From assembly GCF_029238675.1 (NCBI RefSeq), contig NZ_JAQWFR010000022.1, forward strand, positions 1-64,000: a DNA stretch of 64,000 bases, given 5' to 3'. The DNA comes from Oceanicoccus sp. (GTDB lineage: Bacteria > Pseudomonadota > Gammaproteobacteria > Pseudomonadales > Dasaniaceae). A model generated the notes under the pieces. That model saw only the letters and a program-made list of their open reading frames with translations. It made no database searches and was not told the DNA's origin. This document shows positions 56,152-64,000 of this stretch, one piece after another (the stretch's first letter is position 1; the number at the start of each line of letters is the position of its first letter). Both the position numbers and the translations under genes were made by a program.

Positions 56152-57513
56152 GTGCAATTAATAGCAACAGATAATAAGCAGGTAGTTATAGGGCTCGGTG
56201 TTACCGGGCTTTCCTGTGTGCGTTATCTGGCGGCTAACAATAAGCCTTTTTCAGTGGTTGATAGCCGTGAAAACCCTCCGGGCCTTGAGGCATTTAGAGC
56301 TGAATTTCCTGATATTAATTTAACGCTGGGTGATATAACCGAAGCTTCATTGGCCGGTGCCGATGAATTAGTGGTAAGCCCCGGTGTTGCCATTGATGAA
56401 CCGGCGATAGTTAAAGCGGTGGCAAAGGGCGCCCACGTTTGCGGTGATATTGATTTGTTTTGCCGGGCTGTTGATGTGCCGGTTATTGCTATTACTGGTT
56501 CCAACGGCAAATCAACTGTTACCACCCTGGTGGGTGAAATGATTAAACGCTCCGGTAAAAGGGTAGCGGTGGGTGGCAATATCGGTACGCCAGCATTGGA
56601 TTTACTGGCAGAAGAAACCCCCGATATTTATGTGCTGGAACTATCAAGCTTTCAATTGGAGCGGTCAGAAAAACTGGCAGTGGATGTGGCAACTGTGCTG
56701 AATGTTAGCGCCGACCATATGGATCGCTATAAAAATCTACTGAGTTATCATCAAGCCAAACACCGAATTTTCCGAGGCTGTAAAAAAGTCGTGATTAATC
56801 GGGCAGACCCTTTATCAAGACCGCTACTGGCGGAAGAAGTGGATGTGTTTACTTTTGGTTTAAATGATTCAGATATTAATGGCTTCGGTTTAATCAATGA
56901 TGAAGGTATTGAAAGTCTGGCCTATCAGTTTAAGCCGCTAATGCCCGTGTCAGCATTAAAAATGGTTGGTCGGCACAATATAGAAAATGCCTTGGCGGCG
57001 ATGGCCTTATGCAGAGCGGTAGGTATTGAAGTTGGCCCCATGCTGGATGTGCTGCGTGAATTTAACGGTTTGGAGCATCGCTGCCAGTACGCTGGCGAGC
57101 ATCGCGGTGTTCGCTTTTATAACGATTCAAAAGGTACCAATGTTGGCGCAGCTATCGCTTCTATTAACGGTTTGAAAGACAGCGCCAACAATATCGTTTT
57201 AATTGCCGGCGGTGATGCCAAGGGCGCAGATTTCGCGCCGCTATTACCCGTCTTAAAAGGCGTAGTCAGCGTCATGGTTGTTATTGGCAATGCGGCGCAG
57301 GTCTTAACAGATTTATGCAAAGAAGTTCTGCAGGTTGTAAAAGCAGACTCCATGGAATCTGCCGTCAACAAAGCAGCTTCACTGGCTACGGAGGGTGATG
57401 TGGTTCTGCTATCTCCGGCCTGCGCCAGTTTCGATATGTTTAATAACTACCAGCATCGCGGTGATGTATTTGTGGCCGCAGTACAACAATTATCAACAGA
57501 GAGTGCTAGCTAA
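56152..57513 (+). CDS. murD: UDP-MurNAc-L-alanine:D-glutamate ligase
   Basis: This 453-residue ligase adds D-Glu to UDP-MurNAc-L-Ala. It opens with a Rossmann-type VIGLGVTGLSCVRYL, has the P-loop ITGSNGKSTVTTL, ELSSFQLE, and FYNDSKGTNVGAA in the C-terminal domain. The start is GTG 56152 with AAAGG upstream. The stop overlaps the ftsW start by one base. Confidence 0.97.
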   Translation: MQLIATDNKQVVIGLGVTGLSCVRYLAANNKPFSVVDSRENPPGLEAFRAEFPDINLTLGDITEASLAGADELVVSPGVAIDEPAIVKAVAKGAHVCGDIDLFCRAVDVPVIAITGSNGKSTVTTLVGEMIKRSGKRVAVGGNIGTPALDLLAEETPDIYVLELSSFQLERSEKLAVDVATVLNVSADHMDRYKNLLSYHQAKHRIFRGCKKVVINRADPLSRPLLAEEVDVFTFGLNDSDINGFGLINDEGIESLAYQFKPLMPVSALKMVGRHNIENALAAMALCRAVGIEVGPMLDVLREFNGLEHRCQYAGEHRGVRFYNDSKGTNVGAAIASINGLKDSANNIVLIAGGDAKGADFAPLLPVLKGVVSVMVVIGNAAQVLTDLCKEVLQVVKADSMESAVNKAASLATEGDVVLLSPACASFDMFNNYQHRGDVFVAAVQQLSTESAS

Positions 57514-58784
57514 TGGGCGCGGTAGCGATCGATACCAAGCTAAATAGCTCTTTGCTACAAAGGGCAACAAAGCCTTTATCGGCAGTTAATTTTGCGACGG
57601 AGAAAACCAATAGCCTGGATATGGCACTGGCGATCTTGTCGATGGCCTTAATCGTTATTGGTTTTGTGGCGATGAGTTCTGCCTCTATCGAGTTTGCGGC
57701 AGAGCGTTATGGCAATCCCTTTTTCCATAGCTACCGCTATTTGTTTCATTTAAGTATCGGTGTGGTTGCCGGCTTAGTGGTTTATCGCATCCCCATGTCT
57801 TTTTGGCAAAGTACCGGTTGGTTTTGGCTGTTGGCAGGTTTTGCTTTGTTAATCGTGGTATTGATCCCGGGAATAGGCAGAGAAGTGAACGGTAGCCGCC
57901 GCTGGTTGGCTCTGGGCCCATTAACTTTACAGTGTTCAGAAATTGCTAAAGTTTGCGTCATTCTTTATTTGGCAGGTTATTTAGTTCGCCGACAGGATGA
58001 AGTTCGGGAAGAGTGGAAAGGTTTTATTAAACCGATGGGTGTTTTATTTTTAGTCACCATATTGTTGATGTTAGAGCCTGACTTTGGTGCCACGGTTGTT
58101 ACCCTGGGTACGGCCTTTGGTATGATTTTTCTTGCCGGCGTGCGTCTATGGCAATTTAGTCTGGTGATTTTGGCCGCCTTAGCCGCTTTGGTGATATTGG
58201 TGATCTCTGAGCCCTACCGGATGAAGCGTTTAACCGCGTATACCGATCCCTGGGCTGATCAGTTTAATACCGGCTATCAGCTAACCCAGTCATTAATTGC
58301 TTTTGGCCGCGGTGAATGGTGGGGCGTTGGCTTGGGTAACAGCATTCAAAAACTGTTTTATTTACCGGAGTCTCATACCGATTTTGTGTTTGCCATCTAT
58401 GCCGAAGAATTTGGTTTTGTCGGTGCCATCCTGTTAATCGCTTTGTTCTGTGGCCTGGTGACAAGAATTCTTCAAATTGGACGTAAGGCAGAAAAACAGC
58501 AACAAACCTTTAGCGCTTTTGTCGCTTACGGTATTGCCCTAATGATGAGTGGCCAGGTATTTATCAATATTGGCGTAAATACCGGTTTATTGCCCACCAA
58601 GGGTTTGACCTTGCCCTTTTTAAGTTATGGCGGCAGTAGCCTGATTGTATGCTGCGCACTGTTAGCGATGGTTTTTCGCATCAATAATGAAGCAGCGCTT
58701 TCGCTGGCTGGCGGTGCAAAGAAATTAACATCTAAAAAACGCAGAACTAAAAAGAAAAACCGGCAGGGAGGCAGTGATGACTGA
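57513..58784 (+). CDS. ftsW: SEDS glycosyltransferase FtsW
   Basis: This 423-residue protein polymerises lipid II at the septum with FtsI. It has ten helices with SASIEFA, GREVNGSRRWLALG, LEPDFGATVV with the key aspartate, and LPESHTDFVFAIYAEEFG, then LPFLSYGGSSLI. A basic Lys/Arg tail (KKRRTKKKNRQGG) is on the cytoplasmic side. It overlaps murD by one base and murG by eight. Confidence 0.97.
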   Translation: MGAVAIDTKLNSSLLQRATKPLSAVNFATEKTNSLDMALAILSMALIVIGFVAMSSASIEFAAERYGNPFFHSYRYLFHLSIGVVAGLVVYRIPMSFWQSTGWFWLLAGFALLIVVLIPGIGREVNGSRRWLALGPLTLQCSEIAKVCVILYLAGYLVRRQDEVREEWKGFIKPMGVLFLVTILLMLEPDFGATVVTLGTAFGMIFLAGVRLWQFSLVILAALAALVILVISEPYRMKRLTAYTDPWADQFNTGYQLTQSLIAFGRGEWWGVGLGNSIQKLFYLPESHTDFVFAIYAEEFGFVGAILLIALFCGLVTRILQIGRKAEKQQQTFSAFVAYGIALMMSGQVFINIGVNTGLLPTKGLTLPFLSYGGSSLIVCCALLAMVFRINNEAALSLAGGAKKLTSKKRRTKKKNRQGGSDD

Positions 58785-59865
58785 ATCATTACCTCGCTCT
58801 GTATTGATTATGGCTGGTGGCACCGGCGGCCATGTATTCCCGGCTTTGGCTGCGGCGCAATGTCTGCGTGAAAAAGGTATTAATGTGGAGTGGCTGGGTA
58901 CTAGCAAAGGGATAGAAGCTCGGCTGGTGCCTAATGCGGATATTCCCATTCACTTTATCAATGTGTCAGGCCTGCGCGGCAAAAATATTATCAGCATTAT
59001 TAAATCCTTATCGCAGTTAGTTGGCGCTGTAGCGGCGGCGATTAAAGTGCTTATTAAGCTTAAGCCTATCTGTGTATTAGGTATGGGTGGTTTTGCGTCA
59101 GGCCCCGGTGGTTTAGCGGCTTGGTTAACGGGGCGTCCACTAGTGATCCACGAACAAAATGCTGTAGCGGGTACCACTAATAAAACACTGGCAAAAATCG
59201 CCACCAAAGTATTGCTGGGCTACCCCATTAATTTGGGTGGTGCTAAAGCACAACATATTGGCAACCCGGTTAGGAGTGAGATCGCTCGACTACCGGCTCC
59301 AGAACAACGTGGAGTTGGTAACTCAGGTGCCTTGCGTTTATTAGTGCTGGGCGGAAGTTTAGGAGCCAAGCCCATTAATGAATTGTTGTTGGCAGCTTTG
59401 CAGGGTATGACCGCAGAACAGCGTCCACAGGTTTGGCATCAAACCGGTCAGGCACATTGCAACGGTGTTATAGCCGCTTATCAAGATAAGAATATTGAAG
59501 TTAAAGCTGAAGCCTTTATTGAAGATATGGCCGCCGCTTACCAGTGGGCAGATGTTGTGTTATGCCGGGCTGGTGCTCTAACCGTGGCCGAGTTGGCCGC
59601 CGCCGGTGTTGCCTCAATTTTGGTGCCACTGCCGCACGCTATTGATGATCACCAAACCGCAAATGCTCGTTGGTTGGCTGATAATAATGCAGGAATTTTA
59701 ATGAAACAGTCGACTTTAACCGCTGGTGATTTGGCGAGTTTATTGATGTCTTTAAATGGTGATAGCGAAAGATTGTTAGCTATGTCTAATGCCGCCAGAG
59801 AATTAGCCAAAGTGGATGCAGCTGAGCAAGTTGCCAATATCTGTTTGGAGGTGGCCAATGGTTGA
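58777..59865 (+). CDS. murG: UDP-GlcNAc:lipid I N-acetylglucosaminyltransferase
   Basis: This 362-residue peripheral enzyme makes lipid II. Marks are the G loop [44 protein letters not shown], and the second-domain [16 protein letters not shown] and [18 protein letters not shown] 58777 has GGGAGG six bases before it; a GTG three bases upstream is too close. It overlaps ftsW by eight bases and murC by eight. Confidence 0.97.
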   Translation: MTESLPRSVLIMAGGTGGHVFPALAAAQCLREKGINVEWLGTSKGIEARLVPNADIPIHFINVSGLRGKNIISIIKSLSQLVGAVAAAIKVLIKLKPICVLGMGGFASGPGGLAAWLTGRPLVIHEQNAVAGTTNKTLAKIATKVLLGYPINLGGAKAQHIGNPVRSEIARLPAPEQRGVGNSGALRLLVLGGSLGAKPINELLLAALQGMTAEQRPQVWHQTGQAHCNGVIAAYQDKNIEVKAEAFIEDMAAAYQWADVVLCRAGALTVAELAAAGVASILVPLPHAIDDHQTANARWLADNNAGILMKQSTLTAGDLASLLMSLNGDSERLLAMSNAARELAKVDAAEQVANICLEVANG

Positions 59866-61297
59866 TAACGTGCCAGCCAACAGTTTCGTAATTCCGGAAA
59901 TGCGCCGTATTAAGAAAATACATTTTGTAGGCATTGGTGGTGCTGGTATGTGTGGTATTGCAGAAGTATTGCTAAATACCGGCTACCAAATTTCGGGCTC
60001 AGATATTCAAGCTTCAAAAAATACTGAGCGCCTCAAGAGTATGGGTGTCACTATTTTTATTGGCCATGCTGAGCAGAATATTGCCGGTGTTGATGTTGTG
60101 GTGACTTCTACGGCTGTACAGGGTGATAACCCTGAAGTCACCGAGGCGATGGCATGTCGTATACCGATTGTTCCCCGTGCAGAAATGCTGGCTGAGTTAA
60201 TGCGTTATCGCCACGGTATTGCAGTAGCTGGTACCCACGGTAAAACGACTACAACCAGTTTGATTGCATCGGTATTCGCCGAAGCGAAACTTGATCCTAC
60301 TTTTGTTATCGGAGGCTTGCTCAATAGCGCAGGCTCCAACGCTCGTTTAGGTGAAAGCCGAATTTTAGTCGCTGAAGCTGATGAAAGTGATGCCTCCTTT
60401 TTGCATTTGCAGCCAATGGTGTCAGTGGTGACGAATATCGAAGCAGACCATATGGCTACCTATGGCGGCGACTTTAACCAGCTGAAGAAAACCTTTATCG
60501 AATTTTTACATAACCTGCCGTTTTATGGCATAGCGATTATGTGCATCGATGACGATGTGGTCAGAGATTTGTTGCCCATGGTAGGCCGTTCAATTTTAAC
60601 CTATGGCTTTAGCGATGATGCAGATTTCTCAATTAGCAATGTGCAGAAACAGAGTCTATCGACGTCCTTTACGGTATCTCGCCCCGGTGATTTAAATGCC
60701 ATTGATGTGACCATTAATATGCCCGGTGATCATAATGTCCTAAATGCTACCGCAGCTATTGCGGTAGCCACCGATGAGGGTGTTGACGATGCGGCTATTC
60801 AAAAAGGTCTGGAAAAATTCCAGGGCGTTGGTCGTCGTTTCCAGGTTCATGGCGAGTATGAGATAGAAGGCGGTAGTGCTTTATTGGTAGACGACTATGG
60901 TCATCACCCCACTGAAGTTGAGGCCACCATTTCCGCCGCACGTCAGGCCTGGCCCGACCGCCGTTTATTAATGGTCTATCAACCACATCGTTATACCCGT
61001 ACTAAAGATTTATACGAAGATTTTGTGCGGGTTCTATCAACGGTAGATAGCCTGATGTTATTGGAAGTGTACTCCGCCGGTGAAGACGTGATTGCCGGTG
61101 CTGATGGTCGCAGTTTAAGCGGCAGTATCCGTAGTCGCGGCCAAGTTGATCCCGTCTTTGTAGAAGATCGGGCTAGTGTGGCTGAGGTATTAAAAAATAT
61201 TATGCAGCCGGGTGATGTGGTTCTTACTCAGGGTGCAGGTAATGTAGGTGCAATTGCGGCGGAGTTAGCCGCCGGTAAATTAGGTAAAGATCAATGA
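59858..61297 (+). CDS. murC: UDP-MurNAc:L-alanine ligase
   Basis: This 479-residue ligase adds the first residue of the stem peptide. It has [18 protein letters not shown], the P-loop [31 protein letters not shown] and [17 protein letters not shown], with [12 protein letters not shown] near the C-terminus. ATG 59858 has GGAGGTG six bases before it; the frame is open upstream within murG but the family start is here. It overlaps ddlB by four bases. Confidence 0.97.
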   Translation: MVDNVPANSFVIPEMRRIKKIHFVGIGGAGMCGIAEVLLNTGYQISGSDIQASKNTERLKSMGVTIFIGHAEQNIAGVDVVVTSTAVQGDNPEVTEAMACRIPIVPRAEMLAELMRYRHGIAVAGTHGKTTTTSLIASVFAEAKLDPTFVIGGLLNSAGSNARLGESRILVAEADESDASFLHLQPMVSVVTNIEADHMATYGGDFNQLKKTFIEFLHNLPFYGIAIMCIDDDVVRDLLPMVGRSILTYGFSDDADFSISNVQKQSLSTSFTVSRPGDLNAIDVTINMPGDHNVLNATAAIAVATDEGVDDAAIQKGLEKFQGVGRRFQVHGEYEIEGGSALLVDDYGHHPTEVEATISAARQAWPDRRLLMVYQPHRYTRTKDLYEDFVRVLSTVDSLMLLEVYSAGEDVIAGADGRSLSGSIRSRGQVDPVFVEDRASVAEVLKNIMQPGDVVLTQGAGNVGAIAAELAAGKLGKDQ

Positions 61298-62226
61298 GTA
61301 ATGTGATCGACTTAAATAGTCAATTACAAACACCAGTAGCGGTTTTGTTTGGCGGGCGCTCTGCTGAGCGTGACGTTTCTCTGCAAAGTGGTGAAGCTGT
61401 TTTAGCGGCATTGCGTGGGCAAAATATTCCGGTTGAGCCTATTGATAGCAAAGATAACGATTGGTTAGAACGTGTGGCCAATAATCACCGTCACGCTTTT
61501 ATCGCGTTACATGGTGGTGATGGTGAAGATGGCACGATACAGGGCGCGCTGGAAAATCTTGATATTAGTTATACCGGCAGTGGTGTGACTGCCTCTGCTC
61601 TGGCGATGGATAAAGTGCGTTGCAAATATCTTTGGCAGGGTATGGATTTACCCACCCCCCAGTTTGCTGAGCTTAATGATGACAGCGACCTGGCTGAGAT
61701 TATTCAACAGTTTGGCAAAGTGATTGTTAAGCCTTCCTGTGAAGGCTCAAGTATTGGTATGACCATAGCAACGACTGCAGAAGAATTATCGGCCGCTTAT
61801 ATTGCCGCGAAGGCATATGACGATTCGGTAATGGTCGAGCAGTGGGTACAGGGCGCTGAGTTTACCGTAGCAATTTTAGGTGGTCGGGCATTGCCTGCCA
61901 TTCGTTTGGAAACGGACCATGGTTTCTATGACTACGATGCCAAATATATTGCTGATGATACCCGTTATATCTGCCCCTGCGGTTTGGATAAAAAACTTGA
62001 GCAGCAGTTACAGGAATTGGCGCTTGCCGCTTTTACCAGTGTTGGTTGTGAAGGCTGGGGACGTGTTGATGTGATGCAGGATGAGCAGGGCAACTTCTAT
62101 CTATTAGAGGTGAATACAGTGCCCGGAATGACCGGCCATAGTTTAGTACCGATGGCGGCCAAGGCAGCGGGTATCAGTTTTGAGCAGTTAGTGACCGAAA
62201 TTTTAACTTTGAGTTTAAACAAGTAA
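61294..62226 (+). CDS. ddlB: D-alanine-D-alanine ligase B
   Basis: This 310-residue ATP-grasp enzyme joins two D-alanines for MurF. Marks are [35 protein letters not shown], the region [17 protein letters not shown]-grasp EFTVAILG, and [17 protein letters not shown] with the metal-binding asparagine. It overlaps murC by four bases and ends six bases before ftsQ. Confidence 0.97.
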   Translation: MSNVIDLNSQLQTPVAVLFGGRSAERDVSLQSGEAVLAALRGQNIPVEPIDSKDNDWLERVANNHRHAFIALHGGDGEDGTIQGALENLDISYTGSGVTASALAMDKVRCKYLWQGMDLPTPQFAELNDDSDLAEIIQQFGKVIVKPSCEGSSIGMTIATTAEELSAAYIAAKAYDDSVMVEQWVQGAEFTVAILGGRALPAIRLETDHGFYDYDAKYIADDTRYICPCGLDKKLEQQLQELALAAFTSVGCEGWGRVDVMQDEQGNFYLLEVNTVPGMTGHSLVPMAAKAAGISFEQLVTEILTLSLNK

Positions 62227-62232
62227 AACACG

Positions 62233-63066
62233 ATGGCGTTTTTTAAAGCAAAACAGAACAGCAAGAGAAAGACTAAGGCAAGGGGCGCCAGCAGCCACCA
62301 GCCCAAGCCTTCTCGTACGGTTGACTGGAGAAAGTTTAATCAACTGGTTTTTGCTTTGGTGGCCGTTGCGGTACTGGTCGGTATTTATCAGGGTATTGTG
62401 ATGTTGCTATCACAGCCTGTTACTCGCGTGGCGGTGAATGGTGAATTTATTTATGTGGATAAGCGAGCTATTGAAGCAGAGGTAAAACCTTTTTTAGGCG
62501 GCGGTTTTATTGCGTTAGATTTGGCAGGGCTTAGCGAAAAGCTGGAACTGCAGCCCTGGGTGCTGGATGTCTCTGTTTCGCGACGCTGGCCCGATGAGAT
62601 TGTGATTACCGTGGTGGAGCAAACACCGATTGCCTACTGGGGAGATAATGGTTTTTTGAATTCCCGTGGTGAGTTATTTCAACCACTGGAAAAAGTGGCA
62701 GCGATAGAAGGTTTGCCAAAGCTAAATGGTCCGGGCAATAGCTTGGACAATAGCTCGAACAATAGCTCGAACAACAGCTCAGACAAGGTGATGAATCATT
62801 TTAGTGAGCTGAATGAAGCTTTAATTAATCGCGGTTTGAGTTTGGTGGCCCTGGAGCTGGACGACCGGGGCAATTGGTCAGCCCGATTAGCCGGCGATAT
62901 CAATATCACCCTTGGTAGGGGTGAAGTGATGGAAAAAATGCGGCGTTTACTGGTGGCTTATGAACAGGGCTTATCAGAAAACTTCAGTAATATCGCCAAT
63001 ATAGATATGCGCTATAACAATGGCTTTGCCGTCGAGTGGCGCACCAAAAATGCAGAGCGTGTTTGA
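62233..63066 (+). CDS. ftsQ: Cell division protein FtsQ
   Basis: This 277-residue bitopic protein has a basic cytoplasmic tail (about 1-33), one helix (about 38-60), a POTRA domain (about 65-135; VTRVAVNGEFIYVDK, DLAGLSEKLELQPWVLDVSVSRRWPD) and a beta domain to the end. It links the FtsB-FtsL pair to FtsW-FtsI. Within the beta domain, between GLPKLNGPG and KVMNHFSEL, is a 16-residue Asn/Ser insert from four 12-base repeats (62736-62783). Confidence 0.95.
   Translation: MAFFKAKQNSKRKTKARGASSHQPKPSRTVDWRKFNQLVFALVAVAVLVGIYQGIVMLLSQPVTRVAVNGEFIYVDKRAIEAEVKPFLGGGFIALDLAGLSEKLELQPWVLDVSVSRRWPDEIVITVVEQTPIAYWGDNGFLNSRGELFQPLEKVAAIEGLPKLNGPGNSLDNSSNNSSNNSSDKVMNHFSELNEALINRGLSLVALELDDRGNWSARLAGDINITLGRGEVMEKMRRLLVAYEQGLSENFSNIANIDMRYNNGFAVEWRTKNAERV
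62736..62783 (+). repeat. Four tandem 12-base repeats in ftsQ
   Basis: CAATAGCTTGGA, CAATAGCTCGAA twice and CAACAGCTCAGA follow each other in frame and give Asn-Ser-Ser-Asn/Asp units. The middle two are identical, suggesting recent copying. Confidence 0.9.
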
Positions 63067-63103
63067 TGTTAATAATGAAAAAGCAAAAGGGGAGTGTTAG
63101 CTA

Positions 63104-64000
63104 ATGGGCGGCACAATAGACAATAAAATGATTGTCGGTCTTGATATTGGTACTTCAAAGGTCGTGGCCATCGTTGGTGCGATTACTGAAGAGGGTATCT
63201 TGGAAATTGTGGGTATAGGTTCCCACCCATCTCGAGGCTTAAAGAAAGGCGTGGTGGTAAATATCGAATCCACGGTTCAGTCCATCCAGCGCGCTATAGA
63301 AGAAGCGGAATTAATGGCCGGCTGCCAAATTCACTCTGTCTATGCCGGTATCGCGGGTAATCATATTCGCAGTTTAAATTCCCACGGTATTGTCGCTATC
63401 CGGGATCGCGAAGTGTATCAGTTGGATTTGGAGCGAGTGATTGATGCCGCACAAGCGGTGGCGATTCCCGCTGATCAAAAGGTGCTGCATATTTTGCCGC
63501 AGGAATATGTGATCGACACCCAGGAAGGTATTAAGGAGCCGCTGGGTATGTCGGGCGTACGTTTAGAGGCCAAAGTACATTTGGTCACTTGTGCGGTTAA
63601 TGCTTCCCAGAATATTGAAAAATGTATTCGCCGTTGTGGTCTTGAAGTTGAAGATATTATTTTAGAGCAGCTGGCTTCAAGCTATGCCGTGCTGACTGAT
63701 GATGAGCGTGAGTTGGGTGTATGCCTGGTGGATATTGGTGGTGGTACTACCGATATTGCCATCTTTACTGAGGGTGCTATTCGCCATACCGGCGTTATCC
63801 CAATCGCCGGTGACCAGGTCACTAACGATATTGCTATGGCTCTAAGAACGCCAACGCAAAACGCTGAAGAAATCAAAATAAAATATGCCTGTGCACTGAC
63901 TCAGTTAGCTGGCGCAGAAGAAACTATCAAAGTGCCCAGTGTGGGTGAGCGTCCCCCCAGAGATTTGTCACGGCAGGCATTGGCTGAAGTGGTTGAGCCC
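63104..64000 (+). CDS. ftsA: Cell division protein FtsA, N-terminal part
   Basis: The frame opens at ATG 63104, with GGGGAG nine bases before it, and is still open at the window end, giving 299 codons of a protein usually near 410-420. It is the actin-like anchor that tethers FtsZ to the membrane. Visible are the phosphate-1 loop GLDIGTSKVVAIVG, KKGVVVNIESTVQSIQRAI, the 1C domain, and the phosphate-2 segment LVDIGGGTTDIAIF. The C-terminal membrane helix lies outside the window. ftsZ is expected downstream. Confidence 0.97.
   Translation, partial: MGGTIDNKMIVGLDIGTSKVVAIVGAITEEGILEIVGIGSHPSRGLKKGVVVNIESTVQSIQRAIEEAELMAGCQIHSVYAGIAGNHIRSLNSHGIVAIRDREVYQLDLERVIDAAQAVAIPADQKVLHILPQEYVIDTQEGIKEPLGMSGVRLEAKVHLVTCAVNASQNIEKCIRRCGLEVEDIILEQLASSYAVLTDDERELGVCLVDIGGGTTDIAIFTEGAIRHTGVIPIAGDQVTNDIAMALRTPTQNAEEIKIKYACALTQLAGAEETIKVPSVGERPPRDLSRQALAEVVEP

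Overview
The window is chromosomal DNA of a gammaproteobacterium. Evidence: the gene order hemA-prfA-prmC diverging from lolB-ispE-tRNA-Gln-prs-rplY-pth-ychF; the nadD-rsfS-rlmH-mrdA-rodA-mltB-rlpA-dacA-ybeD-lipB-lipA run; the miaB-phoH-ybeY-corC-lnt/leuS-lptE-holA run; a standard mra/dcw cluster; and families such as DUF1820, DUF3581 and a Cys-rich CWC protein that are typical of marine gammaproteobacteria. Base composition is moderate. A member of the Cellvibrionales/Spongiibacter-like marine groups is a reasonable guess, but species cannot be fixed from this sequence.

Layout. 1-3500 is an accessory block: the 3' end of a tctA-type transporter gene, a possible gene remnant, an mqsRA toxin-antitoxin operon with a double palindromic operator, an unknown lipoprotein and an unknown two-helix membrane protein, ended by a terminator next to tRNA-Met. 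3519-11008 (minus) holds tRNA-Met, ychF, pth, rplY, prs, tRNA-Gln, ispE, lolB and a TPR lipoprotein. 11231-16022 (plus) holds hemA, prfA, prmC, moeB and a DoxX-like gene. Then come a large sensor GGDEF-EAL protein (minus), an RhlB-like helicase (plus), cysZ and a small CWC protein (minus). 22181-34537 (plus) runs from proA and nadD through the elongasome genes (mrdA, rodA, mltB, rlpA, dacA) and lipoate genes to a CNNM/CBS protein. 34534-44712 (minus) holds holA, lptE, leuS, an orphan antitoxin-like regulator, lnt, corC, ybeY, phoH and miaB. A DUF1820 gene (plus), a subgroup Ic aspartate aminotransferase, a PilZ protein and a DUF3581 protein (minus) follow. From 48487 to the window end lies the mra/dcw operon, mraZ to a partial ftsA, with its promoter and four MraZ boxes.

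Most of the window concerns the cell envelope: peptidoglycan precursor synthesis (murC-G, mraY, ddlB), septal machinery (ftsL, I, W, Q, A), lateral wall machinery (mrdA, rodA, dacA), lipoprotein and LPS export (lnt, lolB, lptE), plus translation and cofactor genes.

Over the core genes lies a dispersed repeat family: composite palindromic REP/REPIN-like elements at six loci, mostly at 3' ends of genes and between convergent genes, one of which supplies the C-terminal codons of the DoxX-like protein. A second short palindrome occurs three times. No obviously new large system is present. The most unusual items are the unknown gene pair beside mqsRA, the orphan HVO_A0114-type regulator with its leader ORF and palindrome, the DUF3581 gene with an in-frame TGA followed by 59 more open codons, the 15-codon ORF overlapping the ftsL start, and the REPIN-like family.
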